From contig JAJDEC010000287.1 of the NCBI GenBank assembly GCA_029259995.1, positions 1 to 33,197 on the forward strand: DNA of 33,197 nt, read 5' to 3'. The translations under genes and the position numbers were made by a program. Positions 1 to 6,532 of the stretch are shown here, in pieces. The stretch's first letter is position 1. Every line of letters begins with the position of its first letter. This stretch comes from Phycisphaerae bacterium. Its GTDB lineage: Bacteria; Planctomycetota; Phycisphaerae; UBA1845; UTPLA1. The notes under the pieces were generated by a model. It saw only the letters and a program-made list of their open reading frames with translations, had not been told where the DNA came from and did no database searches.

Positions 1-208
1 GCGCGGCCAGCGCTGCATCCGTGAGTCCCCCCGAACGAACTGGCTTCGATTGAACCGGCGGTGCTGCTGCAGGCTCCGCAATCGCAGCCTGCGGCTGCGC
101 CGACGCCGATGCAGGCAGATACTTCGTGCAGATGACGTAAATACGCCAAACCAGCACGACGCTGCCGATCCCGAGGACCATCAGGACTTGCTTCTTACGC
201 TTGTCCAT
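1..208 (-). CDS. Single-pass membrane protein, PilP/GspC-like position (partial)
   Basis: The gene begins with ATG at 206-208 and runs off the left edge of the window, so only the first 69 codons are visible. They encode a short basic N-terminus (MDKRKK), one hydrophobic helix at about residues 8-28, and then an Ala/Pro-rich periplasmic linker. A strong Shine-Dalgarno stretch (GGAGGGGG) lies just upstream of the ATG. The first 14 bases overlap the end of the PilO/GspM-like gene, so it belongs to the secretion/pilus operon. In type II secretion and type IV pilus clusters, the gene after GspM/PilO is often the inner-membrane clamp protein (GspC or PilP) that links the platform to the secretin. 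One membrane helix followed by a proline-rich linker fits that role. The diagnostic periplasmic domain is outside the window, so the assignment rests on position and topology only. Confidence 0.7.
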   Translation of the reverse strand, partial: MDKRKKQVLMVLGIGSVVLVWRIYVICTKYLPASASAQPQAAIAEPAAAPPVQSKPVRSGGLTDAALAA

Positions 209-776
209 TCGCCCCCTCCTTCGTCGCGAGTTGCTCCGTCGCAAACGCCTCAACAGTGATGTCCGCCTTCAGAACTCGCGGCGAAGATGTCGTCACGTCC
301 GACGCAGGAAAGACGGAAAACTCGACGACGCGAGCCGGAATTCGCTGATTCCGACAGCCGTGCATGTACGTCGCAATGCGCTGGTAGTCGCCGACGACGG
401 TCACGCGAAACAACGGATACCTGGCGTTATTGGCATCGCGCGGTCGTCTCGGCTCAATCTCGACGATCTGCAATCCGGCTTTGCGCGCTTCTTCACTCAG
501 TTGTGAAACAACGAGTCCGAGTTTTGCAGAATCGCGAATCCGGGCTTCGTAATCCGCACGACGCCTGGACAGTTGTTCGAGTTCGTTCGCATCGATCACT
601 GCGGCGGGCGCCTGTTGCGCCGACTGGTTCAGTGAGTCGGCGGCCGTTTGCAGCGTTCGAATTTCGGCGCCGACGCTCGAGCCGCGCATCAATGCGTACG
701 TCGAGGCGCCGATGACAAGCGCGATCGCGAACGCACAGCCAGCCCACTCCTTGATGCCCTGGACAAATCCGTTCAT
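195..776 (-). CDS. PilO/GspM-like inner-membrane assembly protein
   Basis: This 193-residue protein has a short cytoplasmic start, a membrane helix at about residues 10-30, a coiled-coil-like segment (about 35-85), and a compact C-terminal domain with alternating hydrophobic strands. That is the layout of PilO and GspM, the bitopic proteins that pair with PilN or GspL in the inner-membrane platform. The ATG at 774-776 was chosen because it overlaps the TGA of the upstream PilM-PilN gene as ATGA (773-776). The open frame extends further upstream, but that extension lies inside the neighbouring gene and reads as low-complexity Arg-rich shadow. Sequence identity in this family is weak, so the call depends on topology, size and position between the GspL-like gene and the next bitopic gene. 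Confidence 0.75.
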   Translation of the reverse strand: MNGFVQGIKEWAGCAFAIALVIGASTYALMRGSSVGAEIRTLQTAADSLNQSAQQAPAAVIDANELEQLSRRRADYEARIRDSAKLGLVVSQLSEEARKAGLQIVEIEPRRPRDANNARYPLFRVTVVGDYQRIATYMHGCRNQRIPARVVEFSVFPASDVTTSSPRVLKADITVEAFATEQLATKEGANGQA

Positions 777-2449
777 TTTTCCTCTTTCGCAGCAGGGGCC
801 TCGTACGCCAACGAGATTTCGACGGACAGCGTGCCTCCGAACTTGCCGCCCTCCACATCGTTCCGACTCGAATTGACCAGTCGAACCGCGCTGGCGAACG
901 GACTCCGCTCCAGCGCCGTCAAGGCAATCTCGACGGTTTCGTCGTATGACTGCCCGCTGTGTGATCGCGACACTTCGCCGTCCAGAACAATACTGAGATC
1001 CGAATCGCTGCGACGCGTCGACATGCGAGTCACGCGAATTTCCTTTGGAAGGATCTGCGACAGTTCCTTGAAGATTCCAAGCCAATTGGGCGTCTCGCGC
1101 GAGAAAGCGTCGAATCGTTCTTTCAGTGCGTTGATCGTCGCACGATCCTGTTGGCGCTGCGAATTCGCAGCCACCATGGATTGCACACGCTGCATTTCGC
1201 TTTCGACATCTCCTACGGCCTGGCCGAGATGGCCGCCGACCTGGTTGAAGAGAAACGCGATTCCAAGCGTGGCTGCCGCAATGATGGGGCCCGCCTTGGT
1301 GGTTGACCGACGAATTCTCGCGATCCGCCGACGCTTCTTTTCATCTTCCGGCAGCAGTGCCGGGAGATCGGCCAGAAACTTGGCCGCAGCGCACGCCGGA
1401 CCGAATGATTCAATGCTTAAAGTCGGATTCGATTGCGAGCAGCGTGCATGATTCGCGAGCCACGCGGTTCGATCCACATTGATCTTGAGTCGCCCGGCAA
1501 GCGATTCCGCCAATCCGGGCAGCGCCGACCCGAGGCCGACGAGTTCTATCTGGCTGACATTTCCGCCGCCCTCCGTCGTCGCGGAGAACGTGAGCCATTG
1601 CGTCAGTTGCTGCGCGAATCGCTGCAGCGGCGGTTCCAGCAGGGGAAGAAGGCTCTTTCCCTTCAGATCCTGAATACCGATGTCGGCATCGGGGGCCGGA
1701 ATGCCAACACGATCTCTCAGGGCCAGCGCCTGCTCCTCCTGGAGCTGATGAACATCGTCGCCGGCGATGATGGGCCGCATCAGGGCTTTCGTGAAGTCAT
1801 TGATGCCGACCTGCAATTCCGTTGTGAGGCAGGGTCCGGCGTCGCCCACGATGATGAGCGTCGAATAGGCTCGATCGACGTGCAGCGTCGCCGTTGCACC
1901 AGCACCATCGTCCGACCTGGCGCATACCGACAGGCGCGTCAGCGCGACGGCGGACGACGTGACGTTGATCAAATGTCGTTTTGTCTGTTGGGCGAACGCA
2001 ACCGCCGCGTCGGCGACTTCCTGTTTGACGGCCGCTGCCCGAACGGAAATCGTTTCGCCCTTTGACGCGGGTTCCAGTGAAGGTCGTATGTCGACGACCG
2101 CGTCCGACATCGGGAAATGCAGCTGCTGCGAGAGCTTGAGCCGCACGGCCTCGTTCAATGCCCGGCCTTCAAGATTGGGCATTTCAAAATAATGGCAGGC
2201 AACATCCCCGCCGCCCACGATGACAATCATCTCGGCGCCGCGCCAATCCAGTCGTTCCTGGACTGCGTCGGCCGCCGCATCGAGCGCGAGTTGATCGAGC
2301 AACGAAGATGTTTCAGAATTGGGGTCGTTTGGAGCGATCTCGATCGCGTCAACGCACTCGACCGCCTGATCGCCGGATTGAATGACAAAATTCAATCGCA
2401 GGGATTCGGGGCGGGCTTCGACGATGATGAACTGGCGATCCTTCGACAT
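773..2449 (-). CDS. PilM-PilN fusion (GspL-like) assembly platform protein
   Basis: This 558-residue protein joins two units. Residues 1 to about 360 look like the actin-like cytoplasmic domain of PilM/GspL, including a typical late segment at about 300-325 (IELVGLGSALPGLAESLAGR). After a basic stretch (372-381, KRRRIARIRR) there is one membrane helix at about 387-405, then a coiled coil and a periplasmic ferredoxin-like domain resembling PilN (about 440-550). PilM is usually a separate cytosolic protein bound to the N-terminus of PilN. A single polypeptide with this order matches GspL of type II secretion. It would connect the GspE ATPase to the periplasmic part of the platform. The gene ends in an ATGA overlap with the PilO/GspM-like gene and starts 72 bp after the short K-like pseudopilin gene. 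Confidence 0.85.
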   Translation of the reverse strand: MSKDRQFIIVEARPESLRLNFVIQSGDQAVECVDAIEIAPNDPNSETSSLLDQLALDAAADAVQERLDWRGAEMIVIVGGGDVACHYFEMPNLEGRALNEAVRLKLSQQLHFPMSDAVVDIRPSLEPASKGETISVRAAAVKQEVADAAVAFAQQTKRHLINVTSSAVALTRLSVCARSDDGAGATATLHVDRAYSTLIIVGDAGPCLTTELQVGINDFTKALMRPIIAGDDVHQLQEEQALALRDRVGIPAPDADIGIQDLKGKSLLPLLEPPLQRFAQQLTQWLTFSATTEGGGNVSQIELVGLGSALPGLAESLAGRLKINVDRTAWLANHARCSQSNPTLSIESFGPACAAAKFLADLPALLPEDEKKRRRIARIRRSTTKAGPIIAAATLGIAFLFNQVGGHLGQAVGDVESEMQRVQSMVAANSQRQQDRATINALKERFDAFSRETPNWLGIFKELSQILPKEIRVTRMSTRRSDSDLSIVLDGEVSRSHSGQSYDETVEIALTALERSPFASAVRLVNSSRNDVEGGKFGGTLSVEISLAYEAPAAKEEK

Positions 2450-2521
2450 CCATGTCTCCGAAACGCGTCTCTCGACACGAGGACTCTGCTGACTTTCGCT
2501 GATCGATGGCGTTCGTCGACG

Positions 2522-2953
2522 CTACTCCGCTCGAACCTCGACGATGCGCCGGAATCCCGACCAGGGGGCAGTCCCGACATCCGGCCGTCCCGCCGCCTGA
2601 TACAAGGGCGGACTCACACTGGACTGCGTCACGGCGACGCGTCCTGTTGAAAGTGCGGGATCGTCCGCCGGGTTCCCGTTGTCTGATATCGTTCCAATGG
2701 CCCCGTCACTATCGAAATCATTTGCGGGCGATGCATTCAGTTCGCGTAAAGCCATCTCAATGCCGCTTTCAGCGGCATAAAATGCGCTGGTTCCGTAGAA
2801 ATGCGACAGGGCGCTGAGCGATGTCGATGCTGACAACTGAAACAACCACAGCGCGTATGAGCCGATAACCAGGAGTGCGGCAACAAACGCGATGATCGCA
2901 ACGCCTCTCCGCCTTGTTGGATGGTTCCTTGATGGGGGCTGTTTACGGGTCAC
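2522..2953 (-). CDS. Short GspK/PilX-like minor pseudopilin
   Basis: The product has 143 residues. It starts with a basic leader (residues 1-16), then RRRGVAIIAFVAALLVIGSY, a pilin-like hydrophobic helix in which Gly precedes V-A-I-I. The usual Glu at mature position 5 is absent (Ala or Phe there), which is characteristic of GspK and PilX-type minor pilins. The text after the helix (FYAAESGIEMALREL) is the common PilX/GspK 'AESG' segment. GspK proteins normally have around 300 residues and a large inserted alpha domain; that domain is missing, so this is closer to PilX. The start is GTG at 2951-2953, preceded by GAGGTG and overlapping the end of the J-like gene by 11 bp. It probably caps the pseudopilus with the H, I and J proteins. 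Confidence 0.78.
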   Translation of the reverse strand: MTRKQPPSRNHPTRRRGVAIIAFVAALLVIGSYALWLFQLSASTSLSALSHFYGTSAFYAAESGIEMALRELNASPANDFDSDGAIGTISDNGNPADDPALSTGRVAVTQSSVSPPLYQAAGRPDVGTAPWSGFRRIVEVRAE

Positions 2954-3596
2954 TCATCACCTCGTCCATGAACGATCGAAGGTAGATCGACGTTCGAATC
3001 CCCAGTGCCTCTGTACCTCGGGCCAGATCGATTTCGACGGTTATCCGCCTGACGTCCGCGCGATCCGATGCCGAAAGCGGCAGCGTGCCGAGTGTCCCGG
3101 CAGTGCGGTCAGAATAAGTGAACGTCAGCCCTGTTGCGTCACGCAGCAATGGATGCCAACTCACCGTCGTGTCGTTCGACATCTCAATCGTCGATCCGTT
3201 GAGCCGGAATCCGTAGACATCGAATCGCAGTATCGAATCATCCGCCTCAAGAATCTGGGCATTGCCGTTCAAACACGGAGTCGCCGCCAATGGACACTCA
3301 TCCTGTGGTATCTCCCGAATGGTGCGAATCATGGTTTCGAGGGCCGCCCCCGCCGTGTCCACAAGTTCGGAACGCGCCGCCGTCTCCGCCCGAAATCGTG
3401 ACGCATTGAGTATCATCATTGCAGCCATGCCGCTGATAATCGCGCCGACGGCGATCGACACGACTAGCTCGATCAACGTAAACCCACGCCGGCTCGCGGC
3501 AGATCGCAAACGACTCGATAACGCCGATGAGGACGCACGCCGATACACGCCATGTGCGGGTCTGGATGGGCGGATGTCCGCAGTCACGATTGTCAT
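2943..3596 (-). CDS. GspJ/PilW-like minor pseudopilin
   Basis: The 217-residue product carries a class III prepilin signal. After a long basic leader (about 36 residues) comes RRGFTLIELVVSIAVGAIIS, with Gly at -1, Phe at +1 and Glu at +5 of the predicted prepilin peptidase cut. The hydrophobic helix is followed by an Ala-rich amphipathic helix and a beta-rich C-terminal domain containing two cysteines (in ECPLAATPC). Length and position between the I-like and K-like genes fit GspJ or PilW, a minor pseudopilin of the tip complex. The start is ATG at 3594-3596 behind a GGGGGA sequence and 20 bp after the I-like gene. The leader is longer than usual, so an internal start is possible. No prepilin peptidase gene is seen in this window. 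Confidence 0.82.
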   Translation of the reverse strand: MTIVTADIRPSRPAHGVYRRASSSALSSRLRSAASRRGFTLIELVVSIAVGAIISGMAAMMILNASRFRAETAARSELVDTAGAALETMIRTIREIPQDECPLAATPCLNGNAQILEADDSILRFDVYGFRLNGSTIEMSNDTTVSWHPLLRDATGLTFTYSDRTAGTLGTLPLSASDRADVRRITVEIDLARGTEALGIRTSIYLRSFMDEVMSDP

Positions 3597-3616
3597 TGTC
3601 CCCCGAATGCACGGCG

Positions 3617-4054
3617 TCAGAAATCTGCAAAGACGCGTTCGATTTCAATGTCTGTCTGGTTTCCGATGACTTTCACTTTGACGAGCTTGTATCCCTGATC
3701 ACTGCCCGCCGGATTCAAGCCTGCGTCCACGAAAGACACACTGACTTCGCGCGAGAATGTCGTGAATCCCGAAATCGGCGATTCGTTCGGAAAATTTGAT
3801 GTCGTGACGGCGCTGTATCCATCCGTGCCCCGATATCGACGAGCGACGATTTCTTCCATTCGCTCGATCGCCAGCATGGACGCGATGGACTGCTGATAAG
3901 GTCGGATCGACTGATGTGACGCTTCGCCGTAGGCCGTCAACAACGTGGGCAGCGCAACAGACAGGATGATAATTGCCGCGACAGTCTCGATAATCGTCGC
4001 GGAGCGACGCCGAGTGCCGCGAATCAGAATCTTGTTAGCCGTCCTCATTCTCAT
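3617..4054 (-). CDS. GspI/PilV-like minor pseudopilin with non-Gly cleavage site
   Basis: The product has 145 residues. A basic leader (RRRS) precedes ATIIETVAAIIILSVALPTL, which reads as a pilin helix with Glu at +5. The residue before the predicted cut is Ser instead of the usual Gly. The helix is followed by a helical region containing 'ERMEEIVARRY' and a beta-rich C-terminal domain ending in a strand (EIERVFADF). This is the general form of GspI/PilV/MshD minor pilins, where 'A-ER-EE' patterns are common. The gene starts at ATG 4052-4054, three bases after the TGA of the H-like gene; another in-frame ATG lies two codons on. It is therefore translationally close-coupled within the pseudopilin cluster. 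Confidence 0.78.
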   Translation of the reverse strand: MRMRTANKILIRGTRRRSATIIETVAAIIILSVALPTLLTAYGEASHQSIRPYQQSIASMLAIERMEEIVARRYRGTDGYSAVTTSNFPNESPISGFTTFSREVSVSFVDAGLNPAGSDQGYKLVKVKVIGNQTDIEIERVFADF

Positions 4055-4057
4055 TGT

Positions 4058-4681
4058 TCAGAGCGCCAACTGTTCGACCATGCCGCCGACGGGATGCACG
4101 CGAACGGCCAGTCCGTTTGTCAGCTGCACTTCTCCATAACTCGTCAGAGCACCGCCGCTCGCGTCATAGGGGATGCCGAAGCTGTCGAATTCGATCTCAC
4201 TTGTGCTGTTGATCGAGACACCTGTGATCGACACGCCCGCAAAGGGCCCTGACCCGAAAACGACGGCCGACGTCGATTGATCCATCGGATGTGCGACGCC
4301 GACACGATTGGCCTTGCCGGGATTGTCTACATCCTCGATATAGAGCGTGTATTGATTGCCGCCGGAATCGATATCGACCCAGGTTCGCCGTCCGGACGCG
4401 AGCGCAAGGCGCTGCATGTATCGAATGTCGCCGGCCAGTCTCGCTCCGGCGGCGCTCGATCGCATTTCGCCGATGTACTGCAACGTCGGACCGCCGACGA
4501 ACACGGCCATGATGCCCAGAATGGAAATAACCGTCACCAACTCGATCAGCGTATATGCGGACCGCGTTGGCGACGGGTGCTTCGCGTACATGATGGTGTT
4601 CTGGATCGGTTTCGCCGCACGATGCGATCGTCGAGGCCGCGTCGCAAACATCGATCGCGTCATCGAATCGCCCCGGATCAC
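4058..4681 (-). CDS. GspH/FimT-like minor pseudopilin
   Basis: The product has up to 207 residues. The hydrophobic helix begins at YTLIELVTVISILGIMAVFV (about residues 43-62), with Glu at +5 of the prepilin cut and Ala, not Gly, at -1. The globular part contains the GspH/FimT-type pattern 'LAGDIRYMQRLALASGRRTWVDID', followed by beta strands. GspH proteins sit near the tip of the pseudopilus. The longest frame starts with GTG at 4681. In-frame ATG codons at 4663 and 4591 would give shorter leaders; the one at 4591 gives a normal 12-residue prepilin leader, so the true start is uncertain. The gene is separated from the GspG-like gene by a palindromic element and precedes the I-like gene by three bases. 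Confidence 0.8.
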   Translation of the reverse strand: MIRGDSMTRSMFATRPRRSHRAAKPIQNTIMYAKHPSPTRSAYTLIELVTVISILGIMAVFVGGPTLQYIGEMRSSAAGARLAGDIRYMQRLALASGRRTWVDIDSGGNQYTLYIEDVDNPGKANRVGVAHPMDQSTSAVVFGSGPFAGVSITGVSINSTSEIEFDSFGIPYDASGGALTSYGEVQLTNGLAVRVHPVGGMVEQLAL

Positions 4682-4697
4682 GACCTAAGTTGAAATG

Positions 4698-4777
4698 CAG
4701 AATGATTCATTGAATGTGGCACAGGCCTCCGGCCTGTGGCGAACCGGCGAGTCGCCGGTTCCACAGAATGATTCATT
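4698..4777. repeat. Cloverleaf-like palindromic intergenic element
   Basis: Between the G-like and H-like genes, a 14-base direct repeat (CAGAATGATTCATT at 4698-4711 and 4764-4777) brackets two perfect hairpins. The first pairs 4720-4727 with 4731-4738 (CACAGGCC/GGCCTGTG). The second pairs 4742-4750 with 4752-4760 (AACCGGCGA/TCGCCGGTT). Outside both, TGTGG at 4715-4719 can pair with CCACA at 4761-4765, giving a three-way junction. AATGATTCATT is itself palindromic. This resembles REP-type mobile palindromes. Its position inside the operon could also let it act as an attenuator or an mRNA-stabilising structure that separates pilin from minor pilin expression; I see no T-tract. Confidence 0.75.
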
Positions 4778-4789
4778 CGTCCAACCCAC

Positions 4790-5221
4790 TTAGTATGCGT
4801 TCTCGCCGGCCGTGTTCGAGTTCGGCCAGATCTCGCCGGTCGCCACGTTGTATGACCAGCCGCCGGTTGTGCCCGTAACAGTGCCTTTCGACGTACCGGC
4901 AACAAGGTTGTTGCCCGTGCCGTCCGTGTCGTAAGGATTGTCCGGCACGCCGCCGTTCATAACGGAGTTGGCCGTCCCGAGAATCGTAATGCTCGGATAG
5001 GCGGCGTTGCCGCCCCCTGCCGGCGTTGCGGCGAACGCGTAGTAGTTCGCGACACCTGCCCGCAGCGCGCCCAGTGCGCCTTTACAGGCGGCCGAACGAG
5101 CATCGGCTCGATAGTCGAGGTAAACAGGCAGCGCGACCGCCGACAGAATACCGAGGATGACGATGACGGTGACCAGTTCGATCAACGTAAAGCCGCGTCG
5201 TTGTTGATTTCGATTTCGCAT
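4790..5221 (-). CDS. gspG: GspG-like major pseudopilin / type IV pilin-like protein
   Basis: The 143-residue product has a short basic leader (MRNRNQQRRG) and then FTLIELVTVIVILGILSAVA, a textbook class III prepilin sequence with Gly -1, Phe +1 and Glu +5. After the helix comes YLDYRADARSAACKGALGAL and a C-terminal loop containing NPYDTDGTGNNL, followed by GGWSYNVATGEIWPNS. The latter W-x-Y-N-x-x-T-G-E-I-W pattern is typical of GspG-like pseudopilins, and the Asp/Asn-rich loop is where GspG binds calcium. It should form the main shaft of the pseudopilus. AGGAG lies 10 bases upstream of the ATG (5219-5221). It sits 69 bp downstream of the GspF-like gene, as expected for E-F-G order. MSHA-type pilin is the main alternative. 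Confidence 0.88.
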   Translation of the reverse strand: MRNRNQQRRGFTLIELVTVIVILGILSAVALPVYLDYRADARSAACKGALGALRAGVANYYAFAATPAGGGNAAYPSITILGTANSVMNGGVPDNPYDTDGTGNNLVAGTSKGTVTGTTGGWSYNVATGEIWPNSNTAGENAY

Positions 5222-5231
5222 TTTCTGAAAA

Positions 5232-5259
5232 CTCCTGTCGAAACACTCTTTCCCAAGAG
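5232..5259 (-). promoter_or_regulatory. Shine-Dalgarno and small hairpin upstream of the major pseudopilin gene
   Basis: On the minus strand, AGGAG (5232-5236) is followed by 10 bases and the pilin ATG. Just upstream, CTCTT (5246-5250) and AAGAG (5255-5259) form a 5-bp stem with a 4-base loop. It may protect the 5' end of a processed pilin mRNA. The stem is short and could be chance. Confidence 0.35.
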
Positions 5260-5290
5260 AACGAATTTACTCACTTCAAGACATGCGCTT

Positions 5291-6514
5291 CTACGCAGTC
5301 CCGACTAGCTTCAGCAATTTCCACATCGGCATAAAGATGGCGAGGGCAAAGAAAAGAACGACGGCCGCGAGACTTACGACCATTATCGGCTCTACCAGCG
5401 TCGACATCATCTTGATGCTGCGCTGTGTCTGTTGCGCGTAGTACTTTCGGAGATAGTCGAATATCTGATCAGTGCGACCGGACTGTTCACCGATGGCGAG
5501 CATGCGCTTGACCAGGGGCGTCAGCCATCGGGTCCGGGAAAATGCATCCGTCAGAGATCGCCCGCCTTCGACGGCGCGCAGCATGCCGCGTACGTCGCTC
5601 CGCAGCGCTTCGTTGGTCATGCTGTCCGACGTCACACGCAACGCGTTCGTGATCGGAAGCGCTGCCCGGATCAGGAGATCGAGCAGCTCGATGAATCGGA
5701 CCATGTAGACACCGATCAGGAGATTGCCGAAGACCGGTAATCGAAGAAACTGCATATCGAGCCATGCGCGAACGGAACGGAAACTCAGTACGTGCCGCAT
5801 GGCGAAATAGGCACCCGTAAGTCCAATCGCGATGAGGATGTAGTGATTGATGATGGCGTCGCTGGTCCCGAGAAGGATCTTCGTCGGTAACGGAAGTTCG
5901 CTGTCGAATTTCGCGAAGAGTTCCTTGAATTGGGGCACAACGAACACAAGCAGAACGGCCGTCGCGAGCACCAACGTGATCACGACAAGCAGTGGATACG
6001 TCAGGGCCGATTTGATCTGGCTTCTGGTTTCGTTTTCCTGTTCGATATAACCCGCGAGGGAATTCATGACCTCCGGGACTTTTCCGGCGGATTCGCCCGC
6101 TGCAAGTGTCTTGGCGTAGATCTCCGGAAACATCTCCGGTTCCGCGTCGACGGCGTCCGCCAGTGTCCGACCACCTTCGATTCGACCGACGATACGGCCG
6201 ATTGCGGCGCGAAGAGGAGGAAATCCAGTCTGTTCGCCGACGGCCCGAAGTCCCGCAATGATCGGTATGCCGCTCTCCGCGACGGCCGCCATCTGGTGCG
6301 TAAAGTCGAGCAACGCGCGGCGCATCGCCTTTCCGCCCTTTGTCTTGCGAATCCGGGACGCCTTCCCCGCACCAGCCTTGGCGGGCGTGACGCGGATCGG
6401 CGTGCCGCCGCGGCTTTCAATCTTGGAAAACACGGCGCGCTCGTTGGCTGCGTCAAACGTTTCTTTGACACGTTTTCCGTTCGATGTCGCAAACTCTACA
6501 TGGAAAGTCGGCAC
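5291..6514 (-). CDS. gspF: GspF/PilC-type inner-membrane platform protein
   Basis: This 407-residue protein has the duplicated T2SF fold. The first helical repeat (about 67-170) contains 'FTHQMAAVAESGIPI' and 'LAAGESAGKVPEVM'; the second (about 270-375) contains 'FIELLDLLIRAALPI' and 'MLAIGEQSGRTDQIF'. Membrane helices lie at about 173-193, 224-240 and 377-397. GspF/PilC is the integral membrane core of the assembly platform and contacts the GspE/PilB ATPase. The N-terminal 60 residues are a small cytoplasmic domain with a Lys/Arg-rich linker. Family length is about 400, so the protein is complete. It starts 18 bp after the GspE stop, in the usual E-F order, and is followed by the major pseudopilin gene. 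Confidence 0.93.
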   Translation of the reverse strand: MPTFHVEFATSNGKRVKETFDAANERAVFSKIESRGGTPIRVTPAKAGAGKASRIRKTKGGKAMRRALLDFTHQMAAVAESGIPIIAGLRAVGEQTGFPPLRAAIGRIVGRIEGGRTLADAVDAEPEMFPEIYAKTLAAGESAGKVPEVMNSLAGYIEQENETRSQIKSALTYPLLVVITLVLATAVLLVFVVPQFKELFAKFDSELPLPTKILLGTSDAIINHYILIAIGLTGAYFAMRHVLSFRSVRAWLDMQFLRLPVFGNLLIGVYMVRFIELLDLLIRAALPITNALRVTSDSMTNEALRSDVRGMLRAVEGGRSLTDAFSRTRWLTPLVKRMLAIGEQSGRTDQIFDYLRKYYAQQTQRSIKMMSTLVEPIMVVSLAAVVLFFALAIFMPMWKLLKLVGTA

Positions 6515-6532
6515 GAATGCACTCCTCGATCG

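Noticed and set aside
777-1085. N-terminal 103-codon extension of the PilO/GspM-like gene
   Set aside because: It lies inside the PilM-PilN gene; the ATGA-coupled start at 776 gives a normal bitopic protein.
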